From Gilvibacter sp. (lineage in GTDB: Bacteria; Bacteroidota; Bacteroidia; Flavobacteriales; Flavobacteriaceae): a stretch of DNA of 55,538 bases. The position numbers and the translations under genes were made by a program. Positions 25,099 to 35,700 of the stretch are shown one piece after another. How positions within the stretch are numbered: position 1 is the first letter of the stretch; each line of letters starts with the position of its first letter. The stretch lies in the NCBI RefSeq assembly GCF_013214815.1, contig NZ_JABSPU010000013.1:1-55538 (forward strand), written 5' to 3'. The notes under the pieces are model-generated. The model worked only from the letters and a program-made list of their open reading frames with translations, had not been told where the DNA came from and did no database searches.

Positions 25099-27234
25099 TT
25101 ATTTTGTCATCACACTAATCGCGAAGCCACCACCGGCAGCCATAGGAATAGTTACTTTTGAGTTTTTGGTTACTTCCATAGTCTCAATCGCATAGGCTGT
25201 TGGATTGTCATCCCAATGCGCGCCATCACCGTCTTTGTAAATGGTAGCTGTATAGGTTTTGCCTTCTGGCAAAAAGTCAAAGTTTACTTCTTGAGCCCGT
25301 ACGGTTTCACCTGTAATTCCACCGACAAACCAGTTGTCAGATCCTCTTTCTTGTCTGGCAATTACCACGTAATCTCCAACTTCTCCGTCAAGAACTACGG
25401 ACTGTTCCCAGTCTACAGCAACATCACGGATGAATTGGAAGGCTGGATGAATTTCTCCATCCACCATATAGTGCTCAGGCAGGTCTGCTACCATTTGAAT
25501 TGGGCTGTAGATCACCACATATAATGCAAGCTGTTGCGCTAAGGTTGTATTGAGTTGGTTGGTTGTTTTGTACTCGTCAAACTTGATGTTGAATACTCCA
25601 GGAGTGAAATCAATGGGGCCCGAAAGCATACGGGTAAAAGCTACCGTTGGCAAGTGGCTTGGCGGATTTCCTCCGTCTGGAGACCAGGCGTTAAACTCCT
25701 GTCCGCGCAGTCCTTCTCTAGAAATTGCATTTGGATAGGTTCTGCGTTTCCCAGTACCTTTAATAGGCTCGTGGGCGTTAATAGCGATCTTCTTTTTAGC
25801 TGCTTCTGTTAATACTTTGTGGTAGTGATTGACCATCCACTGTCCGTGGTGATACTCCCCTTCTGGAATGATCTTCCCGACATAACCCGTCTTTACGGAA
25901 TTCATCCCGTTCTCCTTCATAAAATTGTACGCCACCTCCATTTGCTTCTCATAAGTACGCGGCGCCGCAGAAGTCTCGTGGTGCATGATCACCTCAACGC
26001 CTTTTTCTTTAGCGTAGGCCATTACAGCATCAAAATCATAATCTGGATAAGGGGTCATAAAGTCAAACACTCCTTCTCTATCGGTAGTATTGATCCACTG
26101 ATCCCAGCCGGTATTCCAACCTTCAACCAAGAGGCCTTTGACACCGTTTTCTGAAGCAAAATCGATATAACGCATAGCATTTTCCGTAGTTGCTCCATGA
26201 CGAGAAGAATTCTTAGCCCCTTCAATATAAGTGTTCATGTCTTGGCTGCCTTCCATATCCCAGGTCGATTTACCAATGTGCATCTCCCACCAGATCCCAA
26301 CGTACTTCATCGGGGTAAAATAGCTCACATCTCCGATCTCGTTAGGCTCATTGAGGTTGACAATCAAATTGGATTCGATAAGGTCTCCAGCAGATTCTCC
26401 GATCTGCATGGTTCGCCATGGCGTAGTGAAAGGAACAGTCAATTTGGCTTTCCCGCCTAGTCTTTCCGAACCTACCAACTCCGAAGTCATTTTGAAGTTT
26501 TGCGTGTCTACCTTCAGCGTCATTCCAGCATAGTTGGTCAAGTCTGCCTCGTGGAAGCTCAAATAAAGCCCCTCATCCGTTTTCATGGTTACAGGCGTAT
26601 TCACAGCGTTCTCGGGAATATAAGTAGCTACCAGCGCCGGATGGTCTCGCATTGCAATGGCATCAATAGCGCTGAACTTACTATTGCTGTACAGCTGTTC
26701 GTAAATGTCCCAATCTCCAGGCAACCACCACACATTATGATCGCCAGTAAGGGCAAATTCCGTATGCTCGTCCAAGAGCAATATATCCGTCATATATTCC
26801 TGTTCCGGGAATTCAAATCGCAGACCAAAACCGTCGTTAAATACGCGAATAAAAATATTGAACTTTCTTGGGGAATCCCCTTGTTCACTATAACTCATTT
26901 TGAGCTCGTTATAGTTGTTTTCAACCTCACGCTGCTCCCCCCAGGGCATTTCCCAAGTCTCTTCCTTGGAACTGGTGGTAGCACCTTCAATAATCATATT
27001 CTTTCCAAGATACTCTTGCCCTTCAAACTCAAAACCAACAGCAGAGGTATCGATAATAGTCTTTCCCTTATAGCTCACAGTGTATATAGGCGTACCTTCC
27101 GCATTTAAGGCAGTGTTAACCATCAAATTGCCATCCGGAGAGGTAATACTACTTAGGGTTTGTTCTTTTGAACAAGAAATTGAAAAAATCACCAGAGTAA
27201 TTAATGCGATCATCACACTAGTAAAAGTTCTCAT
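25099..27234 (-). CDS. GH97 alpha-glucosidase-like lipoprotein (SusB family)
   Basis: 711 residues with lipoprotein signal (V-I-F-S-I-S-C, Cys21). The GH97 layout is complete: N-terminal beta-sandwich, TIM barrel and short C-terminal sandwich. Barrel motifs: L-L-V-E-G-W-N-T-G-W-D-Q-W, H-H-E-T-S-A (about 416), A-I-N-A-H-E-P-I-K-G-T-G-K-R-R-T-Y-P (about 485-502) and R-E-G-L-R-G-Q-E-F-N-A-W (about 505-516). The Glu-rich set (HHE, HEP, REG, QEF) fits the calcium-dependent inverting SusB type rather than the retaining alpha-galactosidase type. It probably removes glucose from alpha-glucosides in the periplasm. Confidence 0.9.
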   Translation of the reverse strand: MRTFTSVMIALITLVIFSISCSKEQTLSSITSPDGNLMVNTALNAEGTPIYTVSYKGKTIIDTSAVGFEFEGQEYLGKNMIIEGATTSSKEETWEMPWGEQREVENNYNELKMSYSEQGDSPRKFNIFIRVFNDGFGLRFEFPEQEYMTDILLLDEHTEFALTGDHNVWWLPGDWDIYEQLYSNSKFSAIDAIAMRDHPALVATYIPENAVNTPVTMKTDEGLYLSFHEADLTNYAGMTLKVDTQNFKMTSELVGSERLGGKAKLTVPFTTPWRTMQIGESAGDLIESNLIVNLNEPNEIGDVSYFTPMKYVGIWWEMHIGKSTWDMEGSQDMNTYIEGAKNSSRHGATTENAMRYIDFASENGVKGLLVEGWNTGWDQWINTTDREGVFDFMTPYPDYDFDAVMAYAKEKGVEVIMHHETSAAPRTYEKQMEVAYNFMKENGMNSVKTGYVGKIIPEGEYHHGQWMVNHYHKVLTEAAKKKIAINAHEPIKGTGKRRTYPNAISREGLRGQEFNAWSPDGGNPPSHLPTVAFTRMLSGPIDFTPGVFNIKFDEYKTTNQLNTTLAQQLALYVVIYSPIQMVADLPEHYMVDGEIHPAFQFIRDVAVDWEQSVVLDGEVGDYVVIARQERGSDNWFVGGITGETVRAQEVNFDFLPEGKTYTATIYKDGDGAHWDDNPTAYAIETMEVTKNSKVTIPMAAGGGFAISVMTK

Positions 27235-27237
27235 AGA

Positions 27238-28155
27238 TTATTGGTTTTTAAAAGGGAGATAGATCTCGGCTTCCCATTTAAGTGCATCACCACCCATATG
27301 CGGGTCACTCTTGTACACTTCAAAAGGCAAAGCTTCTACCTCAAGATTCCTATTTTCCGCAGCTCTTAGTAGCCAATACCATGACTTTTCAGAGATGCTG
27401 TAGTTTCCATTAAAAATAGTCTTTATTCCGCTAAAAGCCTGAACCTCTTTAAATTTCACGATCGGAGAGGCTACCAAACTATCACTTGGTTTTATCGGAA
27501 AACAAAAGTCAAAGGAAATACTGTCTGTCTTTTGGTCCCAACGCGTCACTTGTAAAAAAGGATCTCCTTGCAGTTCAAGTTCGTTGGTGTTGATATAACC
27601 CATGACATCGGCAATATTGCCCATCATGGTGCGTGCCTTTTGTTTGGCCGTGGTCTTCACAGAAACATAGGCACAAAAACGAGCGTCCACCTGTCCCTCA
27701 GTAATCTCATTGACTCGGTAGCGTTCCCGGTAGTTCACCCATTCGGTTGCGAGGTCCTCAACGGTCTTTATACTGCGCTTGACAAAATCCGTTTTATAAA
27801 CTGGCGCATAAAAGTTCTGAACCCAAGTATTCTTGAGATCAGTGATATAAGCAGTTACCTTGGTCGTGCTATCACTCTGTGGTTCTATTTCCCAACGATA
27901 TTCAAAAAGAGAGTCTTTTAGGCGGACCTTCTGCTGATAGGACTCGTAAGGAACTCTTGAGATCAGTTCTACACTGGAACTATCGGTCTCACCAGGAATA
28001 GCAAGCCAAGCACCCAAGTTGCTGTACACCAAGCCCGCAGGATCTTTAGTGACAAAACTGATGCGGTAATTGTACGGCTTGATCAAAAAGTGCCAGGACA
28101 AAAGCAGCACTAAAGCCAGCGCCAATACCGTCCAAAATCCACTTTTTTTACTCAT
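27238..28155 (-). CDS. Membrane-anchored GyrI-like/effector-binding domain protein
   Basis: 305 residues. One N-terminal membrane helix (about residues 8-25) precedes a soluble part. Residues about 35-150 look like a polyketide-cyclase/SRPBCC-type sandwich, and the C-terminal 150 residues resemble a GyrI-like small-molecule-binding domain: the V-M-G-Y-I-N-T-N-E-L segment and the closing E-A-E-I-Y-L-P-F. No DNA-binding domain is present, so it is not a transcription factor. It overlaps the haloperoxidase gene by 8 nt (ATGAGTAA) and ends 3 nt before GH97. Function unknown; binding of a sugar or halogenated ligand is speculation. Confidence 0.6.
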   Translation of the reverse strand: MSKKSGFWTVLALALVLLLSWHFLIKPYNYRISFVTKDPAGLVYSNLGAWLAIPGETDSSSVELISRVPYESYQQKVRLKDSLFEYRWEIEPQSDSTTKVTAYITDLKNTWVQNFYAPVYKTDFVKRSIKTVEDLATEWVNYRERYRVNEITEGQVDARFCAYVSVKTTAKQKARTMMGNIADVMGYINTNELELQGDPFLQVTRWDQKTDSISFDFCFPIKPSDSLVASPIVKFKEVQAFSGIKTIFNGNYSISEKSWYWLLRAAENRNLEVEALPFEVYKSDPHMGGDALKWEAEIYLPFKNQ

Positions 28156-29518
28156 TGGTCCAGTTTAGTTTTTCAATAACTAAACCACCTACACTTTTTC
28201 CTTGGTCGATGCCATTCTCCACCGCTGCGCGATAGTGAATTCCGCCGTACATGCGACTAATGGCCGCTTCCTTGGCCGCAGCATCAAATGAGGCAAAGGA
28301 ACGAGCTGGCAGACCATAGGCCATTTCTGTATCGTCTAAAAAGGCGAATTCATCTCCAAAAACATCGGTCAAAACAGTTGCCGCAGCATTAGAAACCACA
28401 GAGTGTCCACTGGTGTACTCCGGGAACGGAGGCGTTTGCAAAATAGGCTCCCAGTTCTCATCAATGTGTTTGTTGATCAAAGTTTCTGGACGCACTAAAT
28501 TAGAGCGGTACTTTTCTGCCCAGCAGTTTATAAAACCGTCAAACAAGGCGATTGAGGTTTTAGTATAAGCATAGATCGTTTTATTGAGATCTGCATCAGC
28601 TTGCTTACAAGCAATCTTGGCAATTCCCATCCAGTGGGCGCCAGGAGTGATCTTTTTAGTGGCGAACATCAAGTGGCCACGAGTTACCGAAACATAAGGA
28701 TTACAATCCCAGTATTGCGCGATCTCCACCTCTTCTGATTTGTCACCAGAGGCCGTGATCTCCTCACTGATATCATAAACTTCCTTGAGCTCTTTGTAGA
28801 ACGCACTACCCGGTTCCAAGGAGAACTTCGGGTGGTTTTTAGGCTTGAACTGAGCAGCCGAATCCAAAACCATTGGACGGATCTTATTCCAATGCGGTTC
28901 AATACCTTCCATATAGGCTGGAGGCGTTGGTTGCCAACGCGCAGGATCGTCAATATCTACGGTGAATTTAGGCATGGTACGCGTTTGCTTGTACATATCC
29001 CCATCCAGCCATGCTTTGATGTGATCGGCCACGGCCAATCCGTATTCTTTTGAACGCGCAAACTGCTTTGGATTCTTAGCTTCCCATTGAGCGTAAATAC
29101 TGTCTGCATAAGTCTGCATCATATCCTCAGAAAAGATGAGTGATTTACTGATCTCCATATGCGCCACTAAAGCAGCTACCCCTGGAACGATCGTATCGTT
29201 GTTGATTCTTGGAACCGGAGTTAGCCCTGGCAATTGGAGCGCTAATGATTTATACTTTGGATCCGCTTGAGCCATGATCTCATAAGCTGCTACATTTGGA
29301 TAGGCATAGATTCTACTCGCCACAGGAGGAGAAAAGATATCGTGAACCATGACCTGCGTAACTTGATCTGCAGCACTTTGGAAATCTGCAGCCTCAACCG
29401 TCAAAGGTTCGTAGATCACAGGGGTATCTTCTACTTTATCACCACCATTATCCTTACAAGCCACAAGACTTAAAAACAGGAAACTGGCAAAAAAAGCAAG
29501 GCTAAGGGTTCTGTTCAT
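28148..29518 (-). CDS. Vanadium-dependent haloperoxidase/PAP2-type lipoprotein
   Basis: 456 residues from the ATG at 29518 (an in-frame ATG at 29533 is an alternative). Lipoprotein signal M-N-R-T-L-S-L-A-F-F with Cys at about 21. The vanadate/phosphate-binding set of the haloperoxidase-acid phosphatase superfamily is present in order: K-Y-R-S-N-L-V-R-P (exact K-x6-R-P), T-S-G-H-S and S-R-M-Y-G-G-I-H-Y. The family either oxidises halides with H2O2 using vanadate or dephosphorylates substrates; the sequence cannot decide. It overlaps the CRTAC1-type gene upstream by 17 nt and the GyrI-like gene downstream by 8 nt, so all are one operon. Confidence 0.85.
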   Translation of the reverse strand: MNRTLSLAFFASFLFLSLVACKDNGGDKVEDTPVIYEPLTVEAADFQSAADQVTQVMVHDIFSPPVASRIYAYPNVAAYEIMAQADPKYKSLALQLPGLTPVPRINNDTIVPGVAALVAHMEISKSLIFSEDMMQTYADSIYAQWEAKNPKQFARSKEYGLAVADHIKAWLDGDMYKQTRTMPKFTVDIDDPARWQPTPPAYMEGIEPHWNKIRPMVLDSAAQFKPKNHPKFSLEPGSAFYKELKEVYDISEEITASGDKSEEVEIAQYWDCNPYVSVTRGHLMFATKKITPGAHWMGIAKIACKQADADLNKTIYAYTKTSIALFDGFINCWAEKYRSNLVRPETLINKHIDENWEPILQTPPFPEYTSGHSVVSNAAATVLTDVFGDEFAFLDDTEMAYGLPARSFASFDAAAKEAAISRMYGGIHYRAAVENGIDQGKSVGGLVIEKLNWTNE

Positions 29519-32500
29519 AAGATTCAATTTCATAAATCTGTGTTTTATCATTATTGAAGACTGCTAGTAAATACGGCTGACTGCCTATTTTTATAATCCG
29601 TAAATGTCGCAACGATTTTCTTAAAAACGCTAATTCTTGCGACCAAATTAGCTGCGGATCTTCCCCAGGAACAATCAAGGTTCCCGGCTGCGAATCATAG
29701 CGCCCGTGAAACGGAATTACACCATCGTAATTTCCGCCTAAAAGAAGCTGCTCAGAACCGTCATTGAAGAAGTCAAAGACCACTCCTGCCATTAAGGGTG
29801 CTAATTGCAGTTTTGAGCCGAATGCTACAAAATTATAACCTCCACCGTCATTTCGCAAATAACCAGAGGCTAACTCGTGCACTTTAAAGGTTTGAGCTTG
29901 AGCCAAGGCTTCTTCCCCCATCACCTCAGCGATGGATTTTCCAGCAAAATCTGAGAAATTAGGAAACTTCTTTTTCAGGCTAACCATTTGCCCTGCGAGT
30001 TCATCCAAAGACAGTAATGGGTAATACGTAATGCCGGTTTTTTGCGCCAAGACAGTCTCTGTGGCTCCATTAGCATCAAAATCCGCGTAATACATCAGTA
30101 GCGGATCGTCAGCACTAGCTTTAAACTTCGCGTTGAGTCCCCAGTTGCCCAATACCAAATCTTGATCACCATCCGCGTCTATATCAAAGGGAATCACGAA
30201 CTGCCATAGGCCGTTTAAGTTTTTATCCGTAAGCGGATCCGCTTCAGTAAAAGCTCCGTCTTTAAACCTAAAGAAACGCGGACGCATCCACTCGCCTACT
30301 ACAATCAGATCTTGAGTTCCATCGGCATCAAAATCATGCCAGAGGGCATCGGTTACCATTCCCAAATCTGCAAAGACCTCCGGAACCGAACGCTCTAACT
30401 TGCCGTTATTATTGATCAATAAATACGATTGCGGTTGACTCCCGAAATCATTAGTCACGGCATAATCTCCAACAAAGACATCCACATCTCCATCGGCATC
30501 AAAATCATAAGGAGCTATTACGCTAGCATTGGAATAAGTCTCTGGCAATACGATGGCAGCATCTGGCTGGGTTGATGAAATCAAACGCTCCTTTAATGGA
30601 TCAGCTTTACCGCTAAAATCAGCACCTGCCGAACCTAAAAGCAATGCAGAAGTGCCGTCACCATTTATATCTATAAAACTGGCAGCTACTTCTTCATAGA
30701 CCTTGTCCGCCTCCAGTTGTGGAAGTTCAATAGCAGTGATCCCAGATTCTTCAAGGCGATACATACCTGCCTTTTCAAATTTGGAACTCCCTATAAAAAG
30801 TTCTGTGATTCCGTCCTTATCCCAATCCCCAAGGGCAAGCGCTGGGCCTTTATCTGAAAGCCTGTAGGGTAAGAGTTTTTGACGGTTAAAATCGAGGTAA
30901 TTGTCTTCTTTATGCGTGTGATTGAGCCCTAAGTCATCAGGCACCAAAGTGAAAACGGATTGGTTTACCGTTTTTGTTTCGATACGATCCGATGACGTAG
31001 ATTGATCGTTTGAATTAAACCGAAGTCGTTGACCTAAAGCCACACTGCGTTGGATTTGTCTTTTTCCACCAGGCCAGATCACCACTAAAGAGTCCAAGGC
31101 GGTACTGTCCGATAGCCCAAATTCTATCAAAGGTTCGCTGCTTGCTTGGAATCCACGAGCAGTATAAAGTTCTTTGTAATACATTTTCCCTTGCTGATAC
31201 GCAAAGGCTTTAGCACCAATAGCGAAAGGATTCTCCCCGCTTCCTTGCAATTCTAATTGTATATAGTTGCCTGTGGATTCGATATCATTGCGATACACCA
31301 AAAGTGGCGCGTTCAGCACATTACTAACCACGTCCATATCTCCATCAGCGTCTAGATCTGCAAGCACGGTGGCACCCGCAATCTGCGCATCCTTTCCGAT
31401 CCAAGCTTCTGATTGATCGGAAAATTTGAGCTCTGCACTCCCACGAAATACCTTATTGGAAATGGCTCCAGAAGGCATCATCTCCAAGGCCTTTTGATCC
31501 ATCAACTTGGCATTGTCTCTGCTCTCATCAATGGCTCCGGAAGACACAAATCGAATGAAATCCAAGTCATTCGGTCGCTTGGGAATGCCGTTAGAGATCC
31601 AAAGGTCTTGATAGCCGTCTTGGTCAAAATCGTGAAACAAAGCTGCCCAACTCCAATCAGTTGCAGCGACTCCACTCATTAGTGCGGTCTCAACAAAATT
31701 ACCGTCCGGTTGGTTGAGAAAGAGCATGTTTCGGCTAAATTGATAGTGGTATCCGTATTGCAGCAGGCGCATACGTTGGGTTTGAAAATTCTCATCACCC
31801 TCAGAGGCTTTTACCACAGCTTCTTCTTCGGGAAGCATGTCTAAGGTGATCAAATCCGGACGACCGTCGTTGTTGATGTCAGCAGCGTCATTCCCCATAG
31901 AGAACCGCGAGACGTGGCCAAAGGCTTCACGCAGTTGTTCGCTAAAGGTCCCGTCGGTATTGTTGATGTAGTAGTAATCGTCTTCGTGAAAATCGTTTCC
32001 GATGTAAAGGTCAGGATAACCGTCATTATTGAAGTCGGCCACAGCGACACCCAAGCCATAACTGCTGATCCCGCCATAAATTCCTGCCTCCTCACTGACA
32101 TCCGTAAAGACACCACCGTCATTGCGCATCAAACGATCTCCGGTCTTCTCGTTGCGCTTTTCTCGCTGACTGGAACGCCCAAAAGAGCCTTGTGTATGCA
32201 CCGCATGATTGAGTAAATACAGATCGAGGTCTCCATCTAAATCATAATCCAGAAAGGCCGCAGAGGTGCCGTAAGTTTGAGCGTCCAAACCGTATTTGGC
32301 CGCTTCTTCTTTAAAAGTGCCATCGCCTTGGTTGACAAAAAGTTCGTGATGACCAGTGAATCCATTGATGCCTACAACCGCACAGACATAGATGTCCAAA
32401 AGTCCATCGGCATTGATGTCTACCATGATAGCTCCGGTATTCCAACTGCTGCTTCCCGCAACGCCAGCAGACTCAGGAGCTTCTTCAAACTGAAAATTAC

Positions 32501-32774
32501 CTTTGTTGAAATACAATTTATTGGGCCCCATATTAGCCGACGCATAGAGATCCGGAAGGCCGTCACCGTTGACATCGCCTACAGCTAGTCCTCCGCCGTT
32601 ATAGAAATAGAGATAATCCAGAATATTAAGACTATCGGTTTCTACTAAGGTGTTGGCAAAAGAGATACCCGTGCTATCCGCAGGAAGCTGTTTAAAGGCC
32701 AAAGAAGGTGCTTGGTCTCGCTCCGTGCAGGACCACAAAAAGAAGAGTCCAGCAAGCAAGCTCCATTTACTCAT
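29502..32774 (-). CDS. CRTAC1-type FG-GAP/VCBS lipoprotein with ASPIC/UnbV domain (copy 3)
   Basis: 1090 residues. Lipoprotein signal with Cys16 (F-F-L-W-S-C). Two blocks of FG-GAP/VCBS repeats, each with a Ca-binding D-x-N/D-x-D-G-x-x-D loop such as D-V-N-G-D-G-L-P-D and D-I-N-A-D-G-L-L-D, flank a central ASPIC/UnbV domain (about 510-580; I-G-A-K-A-F-A-Y and A-R-G-F-Q-A-S-S-E-P). Such proteins form calcium-bound beta-propellers on the surface and bind carbohydrate or protein; no catalytic residues are recognised. Third in a tandem of three paralogues; the start overlaps the previous stop by 8 nt (ATGAGTAA). Confidence 0.88.
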   Translation of the reverse strand: MSKWSLLAGLFFLWSCTERDQAPSLAFKQLPADSTGISFANTLVETDSLNILDYLYFYNGGGLAVGDVNGDGLPDLYASANMGPNKLYFNKGNFQFEEAPESAGVAGSSSWNTGAIMVDINADGLLDIYVCAVVGINGFTGHHELFVNQGDGTFKEEAAKYGLDAQTYGTSAAFLDYDLDGDLDLYLLNHAVHTQGSFGRSSQREKRNEKTGDRLMRNDGGVFTDVSEEAGIYGGISSYGLGVAVADFNNDGYPDLYIGNDFHEDDYYYINNTDGTFSEQLREAFGHVSRFSMGNDAADINNDGRPDLITLDMLPEEEAVVKASEGDENFQTQRMRLLQYGYHYQFSRNMLFLNQPDGNFVETALMSGVAATDWSWAALFHDFDQDGYQDLWISNGIPKRPNDLDFIRFVSSGAIDESRDNAKLMDQKALEMMPSGAISNKVFRGSAELKFSDQSEAWIGKDAQIAGATVLADLDADGDMDVVSNVLNAPLLVYRNDIESTGNYIQLELQGSGENPFAIGAKAFAYQQGKMYYKELYTARGFQASSEPLIEFGLSDSTALDSLVVIWPGGKRQIQRSVALGQRLRFNSNDQSTSSDRIETKTVNQSVFTLVPDDLGLNHTHKEDNYLDFNRQKLLPYRLSDKGPALALGDWDKDGITELFIGSSKFEKAGMYRLEESGITAIELPQLEADKVYEEVAASFIDINGDGTSALLLGSAGADFSGKADPLKERLISSTQPDAAIVLPETYSNASVIAPYDFDADGDVDVFVGDYAVTNDFGSQPQSYLLINNNGKLERSVPEVFADLGMVTDALWHDFDADGTQDLIVVGEWMRPRFFRFKDGAFTEADPLTDKNLNGLWQFVIPFDIDADGDQDLVLGNWGLNAKFKASADDPLLMYYADFDANGATETVLAQKTGITYYPLLSLDELAGQMVSLKKKFPNFSDFAGKSIAEVMGEEALAQAQTFKVHELASGYLRNDGGGYNFVAFGSKLQLAPLMAGVVFDFFNDGSEQLLLGGNYDGVIPFHGRYDSQPGTLIVPGEDPQLIWSQELAFLRKSLRHLRIIKIGSQPYLLAVFNNDKTQIYEIESYEQNP

Positions 32775-35700
32775 TCAAACGATGAATTATAGGTTCCGAG
32801 TCGTTAATAGCGGTGATCATAAATCGATTGCCATTGGCGTCAGAGAAGATTTGCATATGTTTAACCTCGTCCTTCACAAAGAATCCAGAATCCTCATACT
32901 CTTGCCAAGCAAAGTTACCTGCTCCATCATTGAGTAAGACGCTACCGTAATTGGCATCCAATCGGGAATACTGAGGTTTGAATTCATAGTTGTTCCCTCC
33001 GAGCAGTAAATCCAAAGTTCCGTCTTTGTTCAAGTCTGTACATTGAATTCCACAAACACAAGAAAGCTGAGCGCGTGCTGGTAAAGCAACGAATTTGAAT
33101 TTTCCATCTCCTTCATTGATCGCCACCATGTTTTGAGAAGTCACCACCTCTTTCACCAAAGCACGACCCAATACCGCTGGAGTAAAGAGTTCTTGGATGC
33201 TCTTCTTGGCGTATTCTGAGGCGCGAAGGTTTTCCTTTTTAAGCGATACCATTTGGTTCACAATTTCCTTCTTTTGGTGGATCGGCATATCACGACCGTC
33301 CAAGGTTTGTGTAACCAGCTGTTCAATGGTTCCGTTATTGTCAAAGTCACTGATCCAGATCTTCATTGGACTCTCTGCCGTTGGCTTGTAGTGGATGTTC
33401 TCTCCTTGGTTTCCTAACACAAGGTCAAGATCTCCATCACCGTCCAGGTCTGCCGCCTCAACTGCGTTCCACCAACCGGTTTGCTGCTCCAAGTCTGTAG
33501 TGACCATATTGAGCACACCATCTTGCAACTGATAAACCATAGGTGCTCCCCAATCAGAAACGGTTAAAAGTTCTTTGGTTTCATCGCCCAAAAGATCGAT
33601 CCACACGGCATCCGTGATCATCCCGCTCAAGCGAGAAAGGTTCTTCAATACCTTAGCGCTGGCTAATTGAAATTGTCCTCCCCCTGTATTCTCTAAGAAG
33701 ACAGAAGATGGATCAATACCGTAAATCCCGATCACAGAACGAGCTGCTAGGAATACGTCCATATCGCCATCACCGTCGTAATCATAAGGAGCTATAGCCG
33801 AGATATTCGTAGTTCCCGGCGGTAAATTCAAGGCTGCTTTTTGAAAAACACCATTACCGTTATTGATATATATTCTAGCGGTCAAAGAAGTGTTCTCGTC
33901 ACGCTGATTACCTCCAGAACCAACCATGAGGTCAAGATCACCGTCTCCATCCATATCAAAGAAACTCGCTGCCGTGTCCTCAAACTCCGCATCTGCCGCT
34001 AGACCAGGCTGTTTTAAAGCACGCATATTTCCATTTCCACTGTGGAGATAGATCATGCCCGCTTGCCCTTTGGCTCCTCCGATGAAAACATCCTCATGCC
34101 CGTCGGCATTAATATCTGCAACGGCTAAGGCTGGGCCTTCTTGAGACACCTTTTTATAGATCATCCCTTCATAGTCAAAGTCCTCGTAGTTATTCTCTTC
34201 GTGCGCCGCCAGGCTAGTTTCCATTTCACTGATAAAGGTGGTCTTTGCCTCTGGCTTTGAAGGATTATAGGTAACAGTGGCCGCTTCCATATCGAAATCA
34301 TAAGTCGAATTGGCAGCCAAATTAGTACGTACATCCGTACGGTCGTCTGGCCAGATCACGCGTAGTGAATCTATTGTAGTCGCCTTACCCAATCCAATGG
34401 TCATTGGATGTTCCATAGAAGATTGGAATCCTCTGGACGGAACCAATTCTTGAAGTACCTCTTGTCCGTCATAGTACATGCGTACTCGTGTACCAATAGC
34501 AAAGCGGTTTGCCGCTGTCCCTTTGAATCGAAGCTTAATATAGTTGTTATCTAACTGCTCCGAATTGTTGCGGTAGAGGAAGGAAGCCATATTCACATTG
34601 TTGACCACCAAATCCAAGTCACCGTCATTATCTAAATCTCCATAGGCAGCACCGTTAGACAATCCAGGCTCACCCAAGCCCCATTTAACGGCCTTGTTGT
34701 CAAAGGTCAGATCACGTTGGTTGTGGTAAGCGTAGTTAGGTACAGGCACAACCGGCATCTTATCAATGATACTATCGATAGCTTCTTTTTTACCCGTCAG
34801 AGCCATTTTCTGAATGATCTCATTGGCAAAGAAATCCACGAAGTCCAAGTCTGTAAGGTCATGATTCACCCCGTTGGTCACAAAAATATCGCGGTAACCG
34901 TCGTTGTCCATATCAAACATCAAACCAGACCAACTCCAGTCCGTAGCCGAAACACCGCTGTAATAAGCGATCTCAGAAAAGCTCCCGTTACCGTTGTTGA
35001 GCTGTAAGGTGTTCTGTATGTACTGCTGATAGAAATCTTTACTCTGCTTGAGTTTAAAGACGTTGTAGCCCTCAAATTCCATAACAGATTTTACGCGCTG
35101 ATCGCCATCGGGCAACATATCGGTAATGAAGATGTCTTGATTTCCATCGTTGTTGATGTCTGCCATATCAATACCCATAGCAGAAAGGCAAAGGTGGTTC
35201 ATCCAATTCTTGATGTCTTCTGTAAAAGTTCCATCTTGATTATTGATGTAGAGGTAATCACGCTCGTAGAAGTCATTGGAAACATAAATGTCAGGCCAAA
35301 GGTCATTGTTGATGTCGGTGACCATAACTCCCAATCCAAAACCGATCAAACTTCCGTAGATACCAGCCTCTTCACTGACCTCCGTGAAAGTGCCGCCATC
35401 ATTACGCAAAAGCATATCTCCAACTCCGCGGAACATTTTAGGCACGTCCCAATCTTGAGCGCGAACATCACGTTGGTGCGCAAATCCTAAGGAAGTCACC
35501 GGAATATTACTGTTGATGAGAATATAGGCGTCCAGCTCTCCGTCTTTCTCGTACTCAAAGAAAGTCGCGTGGGTAGAAAAGCCCGTCTCTGCCAAATTGA
35601 ATTCTGCCGCTTTCTCTGTAAAGGTTAGATCGCCATTGTTGATGTAAAGATCGTTGTCGTGATTATCGCCTTCCATGTTTCCGGCATTACTCACGTAAAT

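Noticed and set aside
26500-27108. 202-codon ORF antisense to GH97
   Set aside because: Lies wholly inside the well-supported GH97 gene and has no recognisable domain; a shadow of its codon pattern.
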